Source of the DNA: Prochlorococcus sp. AG-670-O17
GTDB lineage: Bacteria > Cyanobacteriota > Cyanobacteriia > PCC-6307 > Cyanobiaceae
DNA length: 43,738 nucleotides
Direction of reading: 5' to 3'
Assembly (NCBI GenBank): GCA_003211315.1
Contig: QCTC01000001.1
Span: forward strand, 1-43,738
This document shows positions 1 to 8,649 of the stretch, in pieces. A program made the translations under genes and the position numbers. The notes beneath the pieces were generated by a model. The model was not told the DNA's origin. It saw only the letters and a program-made list of their open reading frames with translations, and did no database searches. Numbering within the stretch: the stretch's first letter is position 1; each line of letters opens with the position of its first letter.

Positions 1-898
1 CTTCTTGACTACCCCAATATCTACCCCAAATATATTTTTCATTTTTTATACACATTGACATTGCAATCGTTTTTTCAGAATCATTTCTTGATGCACTAAA
101 AAACAATAGATTTCTTTTATTTTCAAGAATGTTTTCAAAAAATTCAGAGGTAAGATATTTGCTACCCCATACTCCCCATCTCAAACAATGCTGCTCGTAG
201 AAATTATGCATTTTTTGAACCATTTCTAGATTTATATCCTCTTCTGTATGAATTTTGATCTCGAGATTTTGTTTTGAAATTGATTTTCTTTCTTTTTTAA
301 TGTTTTTTCTTTGATTAGAGTTGAATCTTGATAAAAAATCATCAAATGTCTTTTCCCCATTATTCTTCCATTCACTACTTGTATTTATCCATTCCTGATA
401 TCCTAAGGATTGTAGATGTTTTCCCCAATCTTCGTTTACATATAAGAAATTGCAACTCAAGATATTATTTTTCAAAGCAAAGTCATCAATATGTTTTATT
501 AATGAATTTGTAATTTCTATTTTATTTTTATTTTCTTTATATAAAAATTCGTATCCATTAATAGGGCTGTAAGGGCTCATCCCAATTAGCTTAGGATAAT
601 AATTTAAATTTAAATCTTGAGCTAATTTTGCAAAGGATTGATCAAAAATAAATTCTCCATAACTATGATTTTTAAGAAAAAGTGGAGCTATTCCGCATAT
701 TTCTTCATTTTTATAAGCAATAAAATATAAAGGTTGCCATCCAGTTTGTCTTGAGACACTTTTCGATAATTCAAGGTTATAGAGCCATTCCCATTCATAA
801 AATGGATTGTTGCTTTCTTTTCTTAATTCATTCCATGTTTCTTTATTTATTTCTTGAATTGATAGTTTAATTTCAATTTTGTGCTCAATATGATTCAT
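1..898 (-). CDS. FemAB/GNAT-like N-acyltransferase family protein (partial)
   Basis: The reading frame runs leftward from the ATG at 896-898 and leaves the window at base 1, so the C-terminus is missing. About 299 codons are visible without a stop. The protein begins MNHIEHKIEIKLS and contains a WEWLYNLELSKSVSRQTGW stretch, a GMSPYSP segment and a basic NQRKNIKKERKSI segment. These recall the COG3146/DUF482 family of FemAB-like or GNAT-fold acyltransferases. The substrate is unknown. It lies 12 bp upstream of the RibD-type reductase on the same strand. Family assignment is from memory of the motif pattern; function is not established. Confidence 0.7.
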   Translation of the reverse strand, partial: MNHIEHKIEIKLSIQEINKETWNELRKESNNPFYEWEWLYNLELSKSVSRQTGWQPLYFIAYKNEEICGIAPLFLKNHSYGEFIFDQSFAKLAQDLNLNYYPKLIGMSPYSPINGYEFLYKENKNKIEITNSLIKHIDDFALKNNILSCNFLYVNEDWGKHLQSLGYQEWINTSSEWKNNGEKTFDDFLSRFNSNQRKNIKKERKSISKQNLEIKIHTEEDINLEMVQKMHNFYEQHCLRWGVWGSKYLTSEFFENILENKRNLLFFSASRNDSEKTIAMSMCIKNEKYIWGRYWGSQE

Positions 899-910
899 AT
901 TTTTTTTACT

Positions 911-1573
911 TTAATCATCTTTAGTGTTTCTTATGTAATGAATATATATTTCATTTCTATCTAATTCTTGAATCGATTTTATATTCCAAAATTGCTTTAA
1001 ATTAAAAATTTTATTTGTTTGTTCAGCAGGTATCCATGTAAATTTCCCTCCAATAATTCTTGGGGCTATTGTAATTTTGATTTCATCAATCAAATCTTCT
1101 TTTATAAAAGAATTTATAAGATTTGCTCCACCAAGAAGTGCTAGACGATTGATTCCAGCTTTTTTTATACTTAACAAGGTTTTACTCCAGGAATTTTTGA
1201 AGAAAATTTCTTTATCAAAATCTTTACTCTCTATTCCATCTTTTTTGTTAGAGCTGATTAACCATCTTTTAATTGGTTGATTGAAATAATTCCAATCTTT
1301 TTTAAATTTTTTGCTATTGGAGGCGACTATAGAAATAGGCTGATTTTTTGAAATTTTTATTTCGCCATTTTTACAATGATTTTTTACTAAATATGTACTT
1401 TGATGAGCTTTTAGAGTTCCCAATCCAAAAATAGTAGCGTCAACTATTGATAAGTTTTCATCTAACATTCTCCTATCTTCCTTACTCCCAAGATGAGATT
1501 CTCCTCCACTTGGGAAGGCAATCCTTCCATCTAAACTAGAAGCGATAATGATCGCTATGCTTGGAGTATTCAA
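911..1573 (-). CDS. RibD C-terminal-type pyrimidine reductase (riboflavin pathway)
   Basis: A 220-residue protein with the dihydrofolate-reductase-like fold of the RibD C-terminal domain. It starts IAIIIASSLDGRIAFPSGG, has the SKEDRRMLDE helix and the ATIFGLGTLKAH segment, and ends with LALLGGANLINSFIKEDLIDEI, the nucleotide-binding and dimer region. It has no deaminase zinc site, so it is a standalone reductase, expected to reduce the ribosylamino-pyrimidine intermediate with NADPH. Its start overlaps the stop of the PTPS gene upstream by 4 bp, which implies translational coupling. Both enzyme families act in pathways that begin from GTP. An unrelated DHFR-like reductase is the alternative. 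Confidence 0.82.
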   Translation of the reverse strand: MNTPSIAIIIASSLDGRIAFPSGGESHLGSKEDRRMLDENLSIVDATIFGLGTLKAHQSTYLVKNHCKNGEIKISKNQPISIVASNSKKFKKDWNYFNQPIKRWLISSNKKDGIESKDFDKEIFFKNSWSKTLLSIKKAGINRLALLGGANLINSFIKEDLIDEIKITIAPRIIGGKFTWIPAEQTNKIFNLKQFWNIKSIQELDRNEIYIHYIRNTKDD

Positions 1574-2496
1574 GCTTGAGCAACTAAAGAGTTAGTAAGA
1601 TTTTTTTGCAAAGAATTTGGTACGCTTTGTTCAACATAAATTTCCGCAGCATTATTTGGGCTCTCTTGAAGTTTTATCTTGTGCAGATTTGCTCCAATTT
1701 TTTTAATCGGAGATGAGAGAATATCAGCAATGTGTAGTGCAATATTTTCACATGTTGGGACGCAAGTTTTAAAATATTCGATATCTTTATTTAAGAAAGT
1801 ATGATCAAACGGTTCAACTATAAGATCATCAATAATTGCTTGTAATGAAGGTAAATCACATATCATCCCAGTTCTTGGATCAATTTTCCCTCGGACAGTT
1901 ACTTCAAGAAAATAATTGTGTCCATGTCCATTTACCCTGGCACATTTCCCATAAATCTTCTTGTTTTCATCAAGAGAAATCTCATCTTTTGCTAATCGGT
2001 GAGCAGCATTAAAATGACTTTGAATTGTTAATAAAGCTTCCATGTTTTTCCCATAGTAATCTGCCCATAAAGTTGGGCTTTCAAAAAGTCTTAAACTTGT
2101 AAGAGGTAGTTCATCTTTTAAACGATTCCAGATAACTTTTACTAGAGCCTCAGTCGTTGGAAGAATGCCTTCTTGACTATGAATATTGAATTCAGGCCAT
2201 ACGTCATTTAAAAAACGAAAATCTAATTGTCCAGTGACCTTACTCTTAATAGAATGTTTTACATCAGAAAGATTAAGGACCATTCCATCCGAGTCAAGTT
2301 TGCCCCCCATTGATACGATAAGTTCGTAATTATGGCCATGTCCTGGAGCTATACTACATTTCCCAAAAAGAGAGAAATTATCTTCTGAGCTTTTTTCAGG
2401 AAGCCAATAACGATGACTCGAACTAAAACAGGCACGTCGAGTTATGACGCATTCACGTCCCTGGCCATGTAATGGTTTGGTATGTGTAAAAGTCAT
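1570..2496 (-). CDS. Tandem 6-pyruvoyl-tetrahydropterin synthase / QueD-like protein
   Basis: A 308-residue protein made of two PTPS-like halves; single-domain members are about 120-150 residues. The N-terminal half has zinc-type histidines H28, H53 and H55 and C47 in FGKCSIAPGHGHNY. The C-terminal half repeats this as H166, C185, H191 and H193 in YGKCARVNGHGHNY. The second half also has the DH motif (FDHTFLN, H232) and a PTCEN segment. The equivalent place in the first half reads LDFRFLND, with Phe93 where the catalytic His is expected, so the first half is probably non-catalytic. The product could serve pterin or queuosine-type chemistry. It is the first gene of a pair with the RibD-type reductase. 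Confidence 0.85.
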   Translation of the reverse strand: MTFTHTKPLHGQGRECVITRRACFSSSHRYWLPEKSSEDNFSLFGKCSIAPGHGHNYELIVSMGGKLDSDGMVLNLSDVKHSIKSKVTGQLDFRFLNDVWPEFNIHSQEGILPTTEALVKVIWNRLKDELPLTSLRLFESPTLWADYYGKNMEALLTIQSHFNAAHRLAKDEISLDENKKIYGKCARVNGHGHNYFLEVTVRGKIDPRTGMICDLPSLQAIIDDLIVEPFDHTFLNKDIEYFKTCVPTCENIALHIADILSSPIKKIGANLHKIKLQESPNNAAEIYVEQSVPNSLQKNLTNSLVAQA

Positions 2497-2546
2497 AAAT
2501 GTCTGTAATAATACTATCTTAAGGTTTTATATACTCTTTTGTCTGT

Positions 2547-3104
2547 ATGGAAAAATCTATTATTGAGAAAACAAACAAAATAATTAAAGGAAGAAGTATA
2601 TATTTGATAGGTATGATGGCTAGTGGTAAATCTAAAACTGGTCCAGTATTAGCCGAGTTATTGAGGTACAAGTATATTGATCTGGATAAATTAATAGAGA
2701 ATATAGCAAAAAAAACAATTAATGAAATGTTCCAGGAAGATGGAGAAAAAGCATTCCGAGAACTAGAAACAAATTGCTTAAAAGAAACAATTAAAATCCC
2801 TTCTTTAATTGTTTCTACTGGCGGAGGAATTATTTCTAAACCAGAAAACTGGGGTGTTTTAAGGCAAGGAATTATTATTTGGATTGACACAAAGCCAGAG
2901 ATTGCTCTTGAGAGGTTGAAAAAAGATATTGAAAATAGACCTCTATTACAGGGAAAAAATTTAAGTGATTTATATAACCAAATTTTTCAATCTAGAAAAA
3001 ATTTATATTCTCAGGCTGACTTAAGAGTTGAGGTTAATAACGAAGATGTTGAAGAAGTTGCAAAACAAATAGTTTATGGAATTTACAAAAAAATTATAAA
3101 TTAA
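2547..3104 (+). CDS. aroK: Shikimate kinase
   Basis: A 185-residue kinase that phosphorylates shikimate at the 3-hydroxyl with ATP in aromatic amino acid synthesis. The Walker A loop is GMMASGKS at residues 22-29. The shikimate-binding DxD follows as YIDLDKLIE (D45, D47). A STGGGII loop near residue 92 and an ENRPLL lid motif complete the family pattern, and length is normal. It is divergent from the PTPS gene, with about 50 bp between, and its stop overlaps the end of the convergent CRR7-like gene by 4 bp. Confidence 0.95.
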   Translation: MEKSIIEKTNKIIKGRSIYLIGMMASGKSKTGPVLAELLRYKYIDLDKLIENIAKKTINEMFQEDGEKAFRELETNCLKETIKIPSLIVSTGGGIISKPENWGVLRQGIIIWIDTKPEIALERLKKDIENRPLLQGKNLSDLYNQIFQSRKNLYSQADLRVEVNNEDVEEVAKQIVYGIYKKIIN

Positions 3105-3358
3105 TCAGGTTCCACTCTCACAGCAAACCATTTAATAACGAATCCAAATTTTATTTCTAATTCATAAGTACTTTCTAATAATTCTTCGAGAAATTCCTCA
3201 TTGGAATAATCTTTTTTTTGATATATAGTTGATGAATCAACCTTATGAAGCCAATTTCTTAACCATAATATTGCTTCTTTTTTAGTTACTATTTTTTCTT
3301 TTGAATCTGGCTCTAATAATACAAAATGGTCTTCAGATCTTATTAATGGATTAGACAT
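3101..3358 (-). CDS. CRR7-like protein (NDH-1 assembly/accumulation factor family)
   Basis: An 85-residue acidic soluble protein beginning MSNPLIRSEDHFVLLEPDS and ending IKWFAVRVEPD. The N-terminal EDHFVLLEP and the C-terminal W(F/Y)AVR pattern match my recollection of the chlororespiratory reduction 7 family of cyanobacteria and plants. Plant CRR7 is needed for assembly or accumulation of the NDH complex. Several NDH-1 subunit genes (ndhO, ndhM, ndhF, ndhD) lie elsewhere in this window. It overlaps aroK by 4 bp at its end and overlaps the start of the next rightward gene by 2 bp. Confidence 0.7.
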   Translation of the reverse strand: MSNPLIRSEDHFVLLEPDSKEKIVTKKEAILWLRNWLHKVDSSTIYQKKDYSNEEFLEELLESTYELEIKFGFVIKWFAVRVEPD

Positions 3359-4067
3359 GATTAAAAATTTTTTAGGATTAATTATTTTTCTAATTATTCA
3401 AGTAATTTCTTTAGATAATGCATTTGCTTTCAATGATCATAATGTAAGAGAATTTTTAGATGAAAGAGAAAATTTATGGCCAGAACTATACTTACCAAAT
3501 TTTAAATTTTCAAATACTTCTAGAGATTTAATTTATCCTAATTGGTTTGAGGGTAATTGGCTTGTTACTTCTCAAGATTTAGAAGATGAGTCTCAAGCAC
3601 CAGTGATTTACAGAGTAAATTTTTTCAAAAATAATTTAAATGAAGTTATTGGTAATCGATCTAAAAATTCTGAGTCAATTGGTAAAGCGATATTTGGTGA
3701 TACTTTGATTAAAGTTGTTAATGATCCTAAATCAATTAACAAACAAATTACTTATTTAAAAGATGATCTATATATAGATTCAAGGATCACAGGAAGAAAT
3801 CAAATTCAAGATGATGATATGTTTTTTGCTGACGAATTAGTTATTCAAACTCTTCATAAACGAGGAGCATCTAGGGTTAATCAGGTCGAGACAATTAGCA
3901 AATTTCAAAAATGTAATCGTCATAATTCCAATTCAGAGAATACTTTAAAACCTAATATCTGCGGTTTTCAATATATTGCTACATACGGTTCAAAAGTTGG
4001 AGATCCCTTAGTGCATGCAATTAAAACTAGTAAATTTAAATTATCGTTTGAATTTATTGAGAATTAG
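3357..4067 (+). CDS. Conserved cyanobacterial secreted/lumenal protein (DUF6816-like)
   Basis: A 236-residue protein with a clear signal peptide: a basic start (MIKN), a hydrophobic core over residues 4-17, and an Ala-rich site near 24 (NAFA, then FND). Export to the periplasm or thylakoid lumen is expected. The mature part includes LYLPNFKFSNTSRDLIYPNWFEG and NWLVTS, a pattern I associate with cyanobacterial and plastid proteins of the DUF6816 type (W-F-x-G-x-W-x-V-T-S). Two cysteines near residues 182 and 198 could form a disulfide. Function is unknown. It overlaps the convergent GST gene by 14 bp. Confidence 0.7.
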   Translation: MIKNFLGLIIFLIIQVISLDNAFAFNDHNVREFLDERENLWPELYLPNFKFSNTSRDLIYPNWFEGNWLVTSQDLEDESQAPVIYRVNFFKNNLNEVIGNRSKNSESIGKAIFGDTLIKVVNDPKSINKQITYLKDDLYIDSRITGRNQIQDDDMFFADELVIQTLHKRGASRVNQVETISKFQKCNRHNSNSENTLKPNICGFQYIATYGSKVGDPLVHAIKTSKFKLSFEFIEN

Positions 4068-4779
4068 CACTAAAAAGATATTCTTCTATGTTGTTTCTCC
4101 AAATAAATATATTTTCTAAATAAGGATTATTTATGTATTCTTGACAACCTTCCCCTGAAAGAATTGGTCCCGATGATTTTGGAAATTTAAGAAGAGATAA
4201 TTGTGCAGCAATTGCAATATCAGCTATTGATAAATTATCACCTATTAAATATTTTTTATTAATTAGGGCTTTAGATAAAGCCTCTAATATTTTTTGCAGT
4301 TCTAAATTGTCTTTGGTAGAAAAAACTACATTAGAAATTTTACTAAGATTTTTAAAAGGTAATTTATCAACTAAACCTTTTACTGAAGATGGTATTTCGT
4401 CTGGAAGTAAAGCAGTTCGTAGTTGTGGATTCTCTATTGCTGATTTAATCAGAGCTTTTCTACAAGTTGAAGCCATAGTAGTGTCAGCCCAATCTTCTAT
4501 TAATTTGCATTGTGCAAACAATAAAGGATCTTCTGGAAAAAGTGGATTATTATCATTTTTTTTATTTATATATTCGCAAATAATTGTAGAGTCACTAATA
4601 ATTTGATCATTATCATCAACAATTATTGGGACTTGTTTTTGACCTGATATCTTAAAGATTTCAAATTGACCTAAGCCTGGCGTAACTTCTTCAACTCTAT
4701 ATTGCAATTTCTTAGCGTGAAGAGCCATTCTTGTCTTTAAGCAAAAAGCGCTATGTCTAAATTGATATAATGTAATCAT
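4054..4779 (-). CDS. Glutathione S-transferase family protein
   Basis: A 241-residue protein. The N-terminal half is a thioredoxin-fold GST domain: ITLYQFRHSAFCLKTRMAL, then GQKQVPIIVDD with the cis-Pro, then the glutathione-contacting DSTIICEYI. The C-terminal helical half has the N-capping pattern IGDNLSIADIAIAAQL at roughly residues 178-193. It probably conjugates glutathione or acts as a glutathione-dependent oxidoreductase; the substrate cannot be read from sequence. Its 3' end overlaps the preceding convergent gene by 14 bp. Confidence 0.88.
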   Translation of the reverse strand: MITLYQFRHSAFCLKTRMALHAKKLQYRVEEVTPGLGQFEIFKISGQKQVPIIVDDNDQIISDSTIICEYINKKNDNNPLFPEDPLLFAQCKLIEDWADTTMASTCRKALIKSAIENPQLRTALLPDEIPSSVKGLVDKLPFKNLSKISNVVFSTKDNLELQKILEALSKALINKKYLIGDNLSIADIAIAAQLSLLKFPKSSGPILSGEGCQEYINNPYLENIFIWRNNIEEYLFSANSQ

Positions 4780-4833
4780 GCTGTTTAATGTTTGTTAAAA
4801 CTTAGCTAAAAAAGTAATCAAATTGTGGAGCTA

Positions 4834-5037
4834 ATGGGCCAATTTTTCTCTAATGTTGCAAGATATCCTAAGTATTTAATTTCTATTATTGCTGGAGGAT
4901 TAGTTGCATTACTAGAACCTTTATTTAAAAATAGATCAAATCCATTAACATTGGTTGGTTTAATTTCTTCAGTAATAAGTGCCTTCATAACATTATATTT
5001 CGTACTAAAAGCAATGACTAATCCAATCAACTTATAA
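4834..5037 (+). CDS. Ycf33/DUF751-like small membrane protein
   Basis: A 67-residue protein starting at the ATG at 4834 (MGQFFSNVARYPKYL). A GTG at 4825 would add three residues, but the ATG start fits the usual N-terminus of the family. Two hydrophobic segments (about residues 15-31 and 41-61) flank a LFKNRSNPLTLVG loop. The NVARYPKYL start and NPxTLVG loop are typical of DUF751/Ycf33, found only in oxygenic phototrophs, function unknown. It sits 5 bp upstream of rbfA. Confidence 0.8.
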   Translation: MGQFFSNVARYPKYLISIIAGGLVALLEPLFKNRSNPLTLVGLISSVISAFITLYFVLKAMTNPINL

Positions 5038-5042
5038 CAATA

Positions 5043-5441
5043 ATGCCTAATAATTATCGGATTGCAAAAGTTTCTTCTTTGTTGAAAAAAGAGGTAACTC
5101 TTATTTTGCAGAATGATTTGGAAAATGATCTATTAAGGAGTAATTTTATTAATATTTCAAAAATAGATTTATCAGGAGATTTGCAATTTTGCAAGATTTA
5201 TATAACTTCAACTGCTGAAGAAGCAATAAGAAAAGAAATTGTTGAAGAATTAAATCTTGCTAAGAGCTATATCAGGCATACTTTAGGTCAAAGAATAGAG
5301 ATGAGAAGAGTACCAGAAATGACTTTTAAAGACGATACAGTATTAGAAAAAGGATTGTCAGTACTCAAGCTCCTTGCGGAATTAAAAAATAAAAAACATA
5401 ATCAAGATTCAAAAGTTGAGGGAAATAATAAAAATGTCTGA
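5043..5441 (+). CDS. rbfA: Ribosome-binding factor A
   Basis: A 132-residue KH-fold protein that helps mature the 30S subunit and process 16S rRNA. It starts YRIAKVSSLLKKEVTLIL, has the SGDLQFCKIYITS strand, and the RHTLGQRIEMRRVPEMTFKDD segment typical of RbfA. The C-terminal tail is charged and likely disordered. It overlaps the hemD start by 8 bp, so the two are probably translated together. Confidence 0.93.
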   Translation: MPNNYRIAKVSSLLKKEVTLILQNDLENDLLRSNFINISKIDLSGDLQFCKIYITSTAEEAIRKEIVEELNLAKSYIRHTLGQRIEMRRVPEMTFKDDTVLEKGLSVLKLLAELKNKKHNQDSKVEGNNKNV

Positions 5442-6225
5442 GCTCTCTTTGAATCAAAAAAATATAATTATTACTCGATCAAAAGATAAGATATCTGATA
5501 TAAAAAAGTTATTCACTAATAAAGGAGCTCAAATATTTGATTTTCCAGCAATTGATGTTGGATATCCCGATGATTTAAATCCTCTTGATGATGCCTTAAG
5601 CGAAATTAACGATTTTCACTGGATTATTTTTACCAGTAGTAATGGAATACAATTTGTAGATGAGAGATTAAGGAATTTAAATACTTCATTAAAAGAATGT
5701 TCGAAGAAAATAAAAATTGCTGTAGTAGGGGAGAAAACTTCCTTAACTCTAAGCGATTTAGGTATTGAGGCTGATTTCGTCCCCCCAGAATTTGTAGCAG
5801 AAAGTTTAATTGAAAATTTTCCGGTATCAGGATATGGACTCAGAGTTTTTTTGCCAAGAGTTCAAACAGGAGGAAGAAATTTCATAGCTGATGAATTCAG
5901 GAATTCTGGTTCGCGTGTTGTAGAGGTTCCAGCCTATGAAACAAGATGTCCGGATTCAATTCCTGTAGAAACAATAAATGCCATCTCTAACAGAAAAATT
6001 GATGCAATGGTTTTTTCAAGTGGTAAAACAGTATCAAATTCTTCTTTCTTGCTTGAAAAAGAATTTGGGGAAGAATGGTTAACCTATCTAGAAAATGCAA
6101 AATTATTAACTATTGGACCTCAAACTTCAAAAATATGTGAAAAAACTTTTGGCAGAGTTGATAGAGAGGCGGTTAAGTACACTTTTGAAGGATTATTAGA
6201 TGCTGCAATTGATATTTTTAATTAG
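5434..6225 (+). CDS. hemD: Uroporphyrinogen-III synthase
   Basis: A 263-residue enzyme that cyclises hydroxymethylbilane to uroporphyrinogen III for heme and chlorophyll. I chose the ATG at 5434 (MSELSLNQKNIIITRSKD); an upstream TTG at 5416 lies deeper inside rbfA. The fold markers are IIITRSKD at the start, WIIFTSSNGIQFV near residue 65, FLPRVQTGGR near 140, and a second FSSGKTV motif near 195, the usual two-lobed HemD pattern. The end overlaps the convergent SRPBCC gene by 8 bp. Confidence 0.9.
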   Translation: MSELSLNQKNIIITRSKDKISDIKKLFTNKGAQIFDFPAIDVGYPDDLNPLDDALSEINDFHWIIFTSSNGIQFVDERLRNLNTSLKECSKKIKIAVVGEKTSLTLSDLGIEADFVPPEFVAESLIENFPVSGYGLRVFLPRVQTGGRNFIADEFRNSGSRVVEVPAYETRCPDSIPVETINAISNRKIDAMVFSSGKTVSNSSFLLEKEFGEEWLTYLENAKLLTIGPQTSKICEKTFGRVDREAVKYTFEGLLDAAIDIFN

Positions 6226-6688
6226 TTAATTCATTTTTGTAATTTTTTTCTACTAAATCTCGAAATCTATCAATATTTGCTTGTAATTCATTAGTTACCA
6301 TTTTACCCAGAATTTTTTCTTCCATAAATCGAGCAATCATTCTAGGTAATTCATAGGTAACAGCTAAGTTTACTGATGTTAATTGGTCTCCTTTTGACTC
6401 AAAAATAACAGAACCTTGAGTTGGTAATCCTCCTATAGATTTCCATTTTAATTTATTTTTCTCAATCCTTTCTGTTATTTGCGCCTTCCATTTAAATTTG
6501 AATCCATTAGCAGATAAAGTCCATTCAGTCAGATCAGGTAAAGTTGATGTCTCTTGATCAATTGTTTTTACGGATTCAATCCAGCTCATCCACAGAGACA
6601 TGGAATCCAAATCACTCCAAGTGTTCCAAACGTTATCTAATGGCGCATTTACAATTGTAATTACGTCATGTTTAAGCCAAGTACCCAT
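6218..6688 (-). CDS. SRPBCC (START-like) superfamily protein next to crtQ
   Basis: A 156-residue protein of the polyketide cyclase/dehydrase type. It has the typical N-terminal strand DVITIVNAPLDNVWNTWSDLD followed by MSLWMSWIESV, the central antiparallel strands, and a long C-terminal helix (about residues 125-150) with NELQANIDRFRDLVE. This fold makes a hydrophobic cavity for lipids or isoprenoids. It starts 2 bp after the crtQ stop on the same strand, which suggests a link to carotenoid handling, but that is inference only. Confidence 0.8.
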   Translation of the reverse strand: MGTWLKHDVITIVNAPLDNVWNTWSDLDSMSLWMSWIESVKTIDQETSTLPDLTEWTLSANGFKFKWKAQITERIEKNKLKWKSIGGLPTQGSVIFESKGDQLTSVNLAVTYELPRMIARFMEEKILGKMVTNELQANIDRFRDLVEKNYKNELTN

Positions 6689-6690
6689 AG

Positions 6691-8172
6691 TTAGCTGACC
6701 GCTAGATTCTTTGCTAATTCGGCTTTCTTATCTAAAATTGCTGCTGCTGCAAGATGACCGCTCATAGTAGCCCCCTCCATTGAATCTATATAGTCTTGTT
6801 TTGTATAACTACCTGCCATAAAGAAATTTGATATTGAAGTCTTTTGATCAGGTCTATATGAGTCCATACCTGGCGATTCTCTATAAAGTGATTGTGGAAC
6901 TTGTACTACATTACTCCAAAGTAATTTTAGATTTTTTGAAGAAGGAAATAGACGACGCACTTCAGAATCAATTTCTTTAGTGATTCTTTCTGTTGATCTA
7001 CCCATCCAACGATCTCCAGGAGTCAAAACACATTGGAGTAAAGATCCCATTCCTTCCTTTCTATAATCTACGGGACTTGCTAAAGCTAAATCTGCGAAAC
7101 AACTGAAAGATGCATCTGCTGAATATAAAAGATTATCTAAACCTGTAGGGTTTTGACTTTTGTTATCATTATTTAATTCAGTAACCCATCCATCATATCT
7201 TAATTGAATTGTTGCTACTGCAACAGCTCTGAGTTTTTTTAAACCCTCAAACTCTTTAAATTGATACCATTCTTTAGGAACTATTTTTTTAATTCCAGGG
7301 ACATCACAAGCAGCGAGAAATGTATCAGCAAATATAGCCTTAGGGCCTTCAGGAGTGGATATTTTAAGTTGCGTGACCGAGTAGGAGGAAGATTCTTTTT
7401 CAAAAATAATTTCGTCCACCTTATGATTTAAGTGGATTTTGCATCCTTTTTTTGTGATGTAATCAACGATAGGTTTTGTTAGCCATTTATGAGGGGATCC
7501 TTTTAAAAGATTAAGTTTAGAGGCTTCAGTCTTAGATGCAAACATCATAAAAATAGTTAACATGCATCTTGCCGATATATCTTGACAATTTATGAAACCT
7601 AATGCGTATGCAATTGGATCCCACATCCTTTCAAGACTTCTTAAGCTTCCGCCATGATTTAAAAACCATTCTTTAAAGCTTATTTTATCCAAGTCTCTTA
7701 TTATGCTCATTGCACCCTCGTAATCTACTAATCCTCTAACTATCGGACTGGTTCCCAAAGCTAATGCATTTCTTAACTTATCTACCCAAGTCAATTGTTC
7801 TGTAGTGAAAAAAGCCTTTAGACCGTTAAAAGGAGCTCCTAAGGCAAATCTAAAATCCAAAGATTTTAAATCGCCACCGTTATTTATAAATAGATGAGTA
7901 TGTTCTTTCGGAAGCAAATTATCTAATGCTCCAACTTTTTTCATGAGTTTAAATAGATTTGCATAGTTATAAAAAAATACATGTAATCCCATTTCTATGT
8001 GGTTACCATCTTTATCTTCCCAACTTCCAACTTTTCCACCCCAGAATGATCTGCTTTCGTAAATCTCTACTTCGTGACCTTCATCAACTAGATTAACTGC
8101 TGCTGTTAAACCCGCTAACCCAGAACCTACTATTGCTATTTTCACTTTTTTATTAGAATTATAACAAATCAA
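6691..8172 (-). CDS. crtQ: Zeta-carotene desaturase
   Basis: A 493-residue FAD enzyme that converts zeta-carotene to lycopene through neurosporene. The dinucleotide-binding motif is [14 protein letters not shown] (G16, G18, G21), followed by [16 protein letters not shown] and the family marker [13 protein letters not shown]. The C-terminus has the FAD-contacting segment [19 protein letters not shown]. The HVFFYNY sequence separates it from phytoene desaturase, which in this window reads HIFFGAY. It is the promoter-proximal gene of a pair with the SRPBCC gene. Confidence 0.94.
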   Translation of the reverse strand: MICYNSNKKVKIAIVGSGLAGLTAAVNLVDEGHEVEIYESRSFWGGKVGSWEDKDGNHIEMGLHVFFYNYANLFKLMKKVGALDNLLPKEHTHLFINNGGDLKSLDFRFALGAPFNGLKAFFTTEQLTWVDKLRNALALGTSPIVRGLVDYEGAMSIIRDLDKISFKEWFLNHGGSLRSLERMWDPIAYALGFINCQDISARCMLTIFMMFASKTEASKLNLLKGSPHKWLTKPIVDYITKKGCKIHLNHKVDEIIFEKESSSYSVTQLKISTPEGPKAIFADTFLAACDVPGIKKIVPKEWYQFKEFEGLKKLRAVAVATIQLRYDGWVTELNNDNKSQNPTGLDNLLYSADASFSCFADLALASPVDYRKEGMGSLLQCVLTPGDRWMGRSTERITKEIDSEVRRLFPSSKNLKLLWSNVVQVPQSLYRESPGMDSYRPDQKTSISNFFMAGSYTKQDYIDSMEGATMSGHLAAAAILDKKAELAKNLAVS

Positions 8173-8220
8173 CTTTGTATATCGTTTGAAATATGCATGA
8201 TGTGTCTATATTTTTTATAG

Positions 8221-8226
8221 TATAAT
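8221..8226 (+). promoter_or_regulatory. Probable -10 box for the IscA-like gene
   Basis: A perfect TATAAT lies 20 bp upstream of the ATG at 8246, inside the 73-bp gap shared with the divergent crtQ gene. No good -35 box is visible about 17 bp upstream, as is common in this group. The 5' leader would be very short. Confidence 0.5.
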
Positions 8227-8245
8227 TACACGTTTATATGTATTT

Positions 8246-8638
8246 ATGGAAAATATAAAAATAGAAGAAAAAATAAAGACCTCAGATGATGGTAATGGAA
8301 TTTTAATAACCAATGATGCCATAGAGCAAATATCTTCTTTATTGCAGAATCAGACTGATAAGAAAGCTCTAAGAGTTGGGGTAAGATCCGGAGGATGCAG
8401 TGGTATGAGTTATACGATGGATTTTATTGGTGGAGATGAAATAAATGCAGATGATAAAGTATATGATTATTCATTAAGTTCCGAACAAACCTTTAAAGTA
8501 ATATGCGACCCAAAAAGTCTTCTGTATATTTACGGCATGCAACTAGATTTCAGTAAAGATTTAATTGGTGGAGGTTTTAATTTCGTTAATCCTAATGCTT
8601 CACAAACTTGTGGCTGCGGAAGCTCTTTTGCAGTTTAG
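8246..8638 (+). CDS. IscA/SufA/HesB-type iron-sulfur assembly protein
   Basis: A 130-residue A-type scaffold or carrier protein. The three conserved cysteines are present: C51 in SGGCSGMSY, and C122 and C124 in the C-terminal CGCGSSFAV. The GGGFNFVNPNA strand is also typical. It would bind iron or an Fe-S cluster and pass it to targets. A TPR gene follows 11 bp downstream on the same strand, so the two are likely co-transcribed. An N-terminal extension of about 15 charged residues precedes the core. Confidence 0.92.
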   Translation: MENIKIEEKIKTSDDGNGILITNDAIEQISSLLQNQTDKKALRVGVRSGGCSGMSYTMDFIGGDEINADDKVYDYSLSSEQTFKVICDPKSLLYIYGMQLDFSKDLIGGGFNFVNPNASQTCGCGSSFAV

Positions 8639-8649
8639 AAAAAAAATAT

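Noticed and set aside
328-513. Rightward 61-codon frame inside the first gene
   Set aside because: It lies antisense to the FemAB-like coding region, which has clear protein features.
5416-5433. TTG start for hemD at 5416
   Set aside because: The ATG at 5434 gives the usual N-terminus and less overlap with rbfA.
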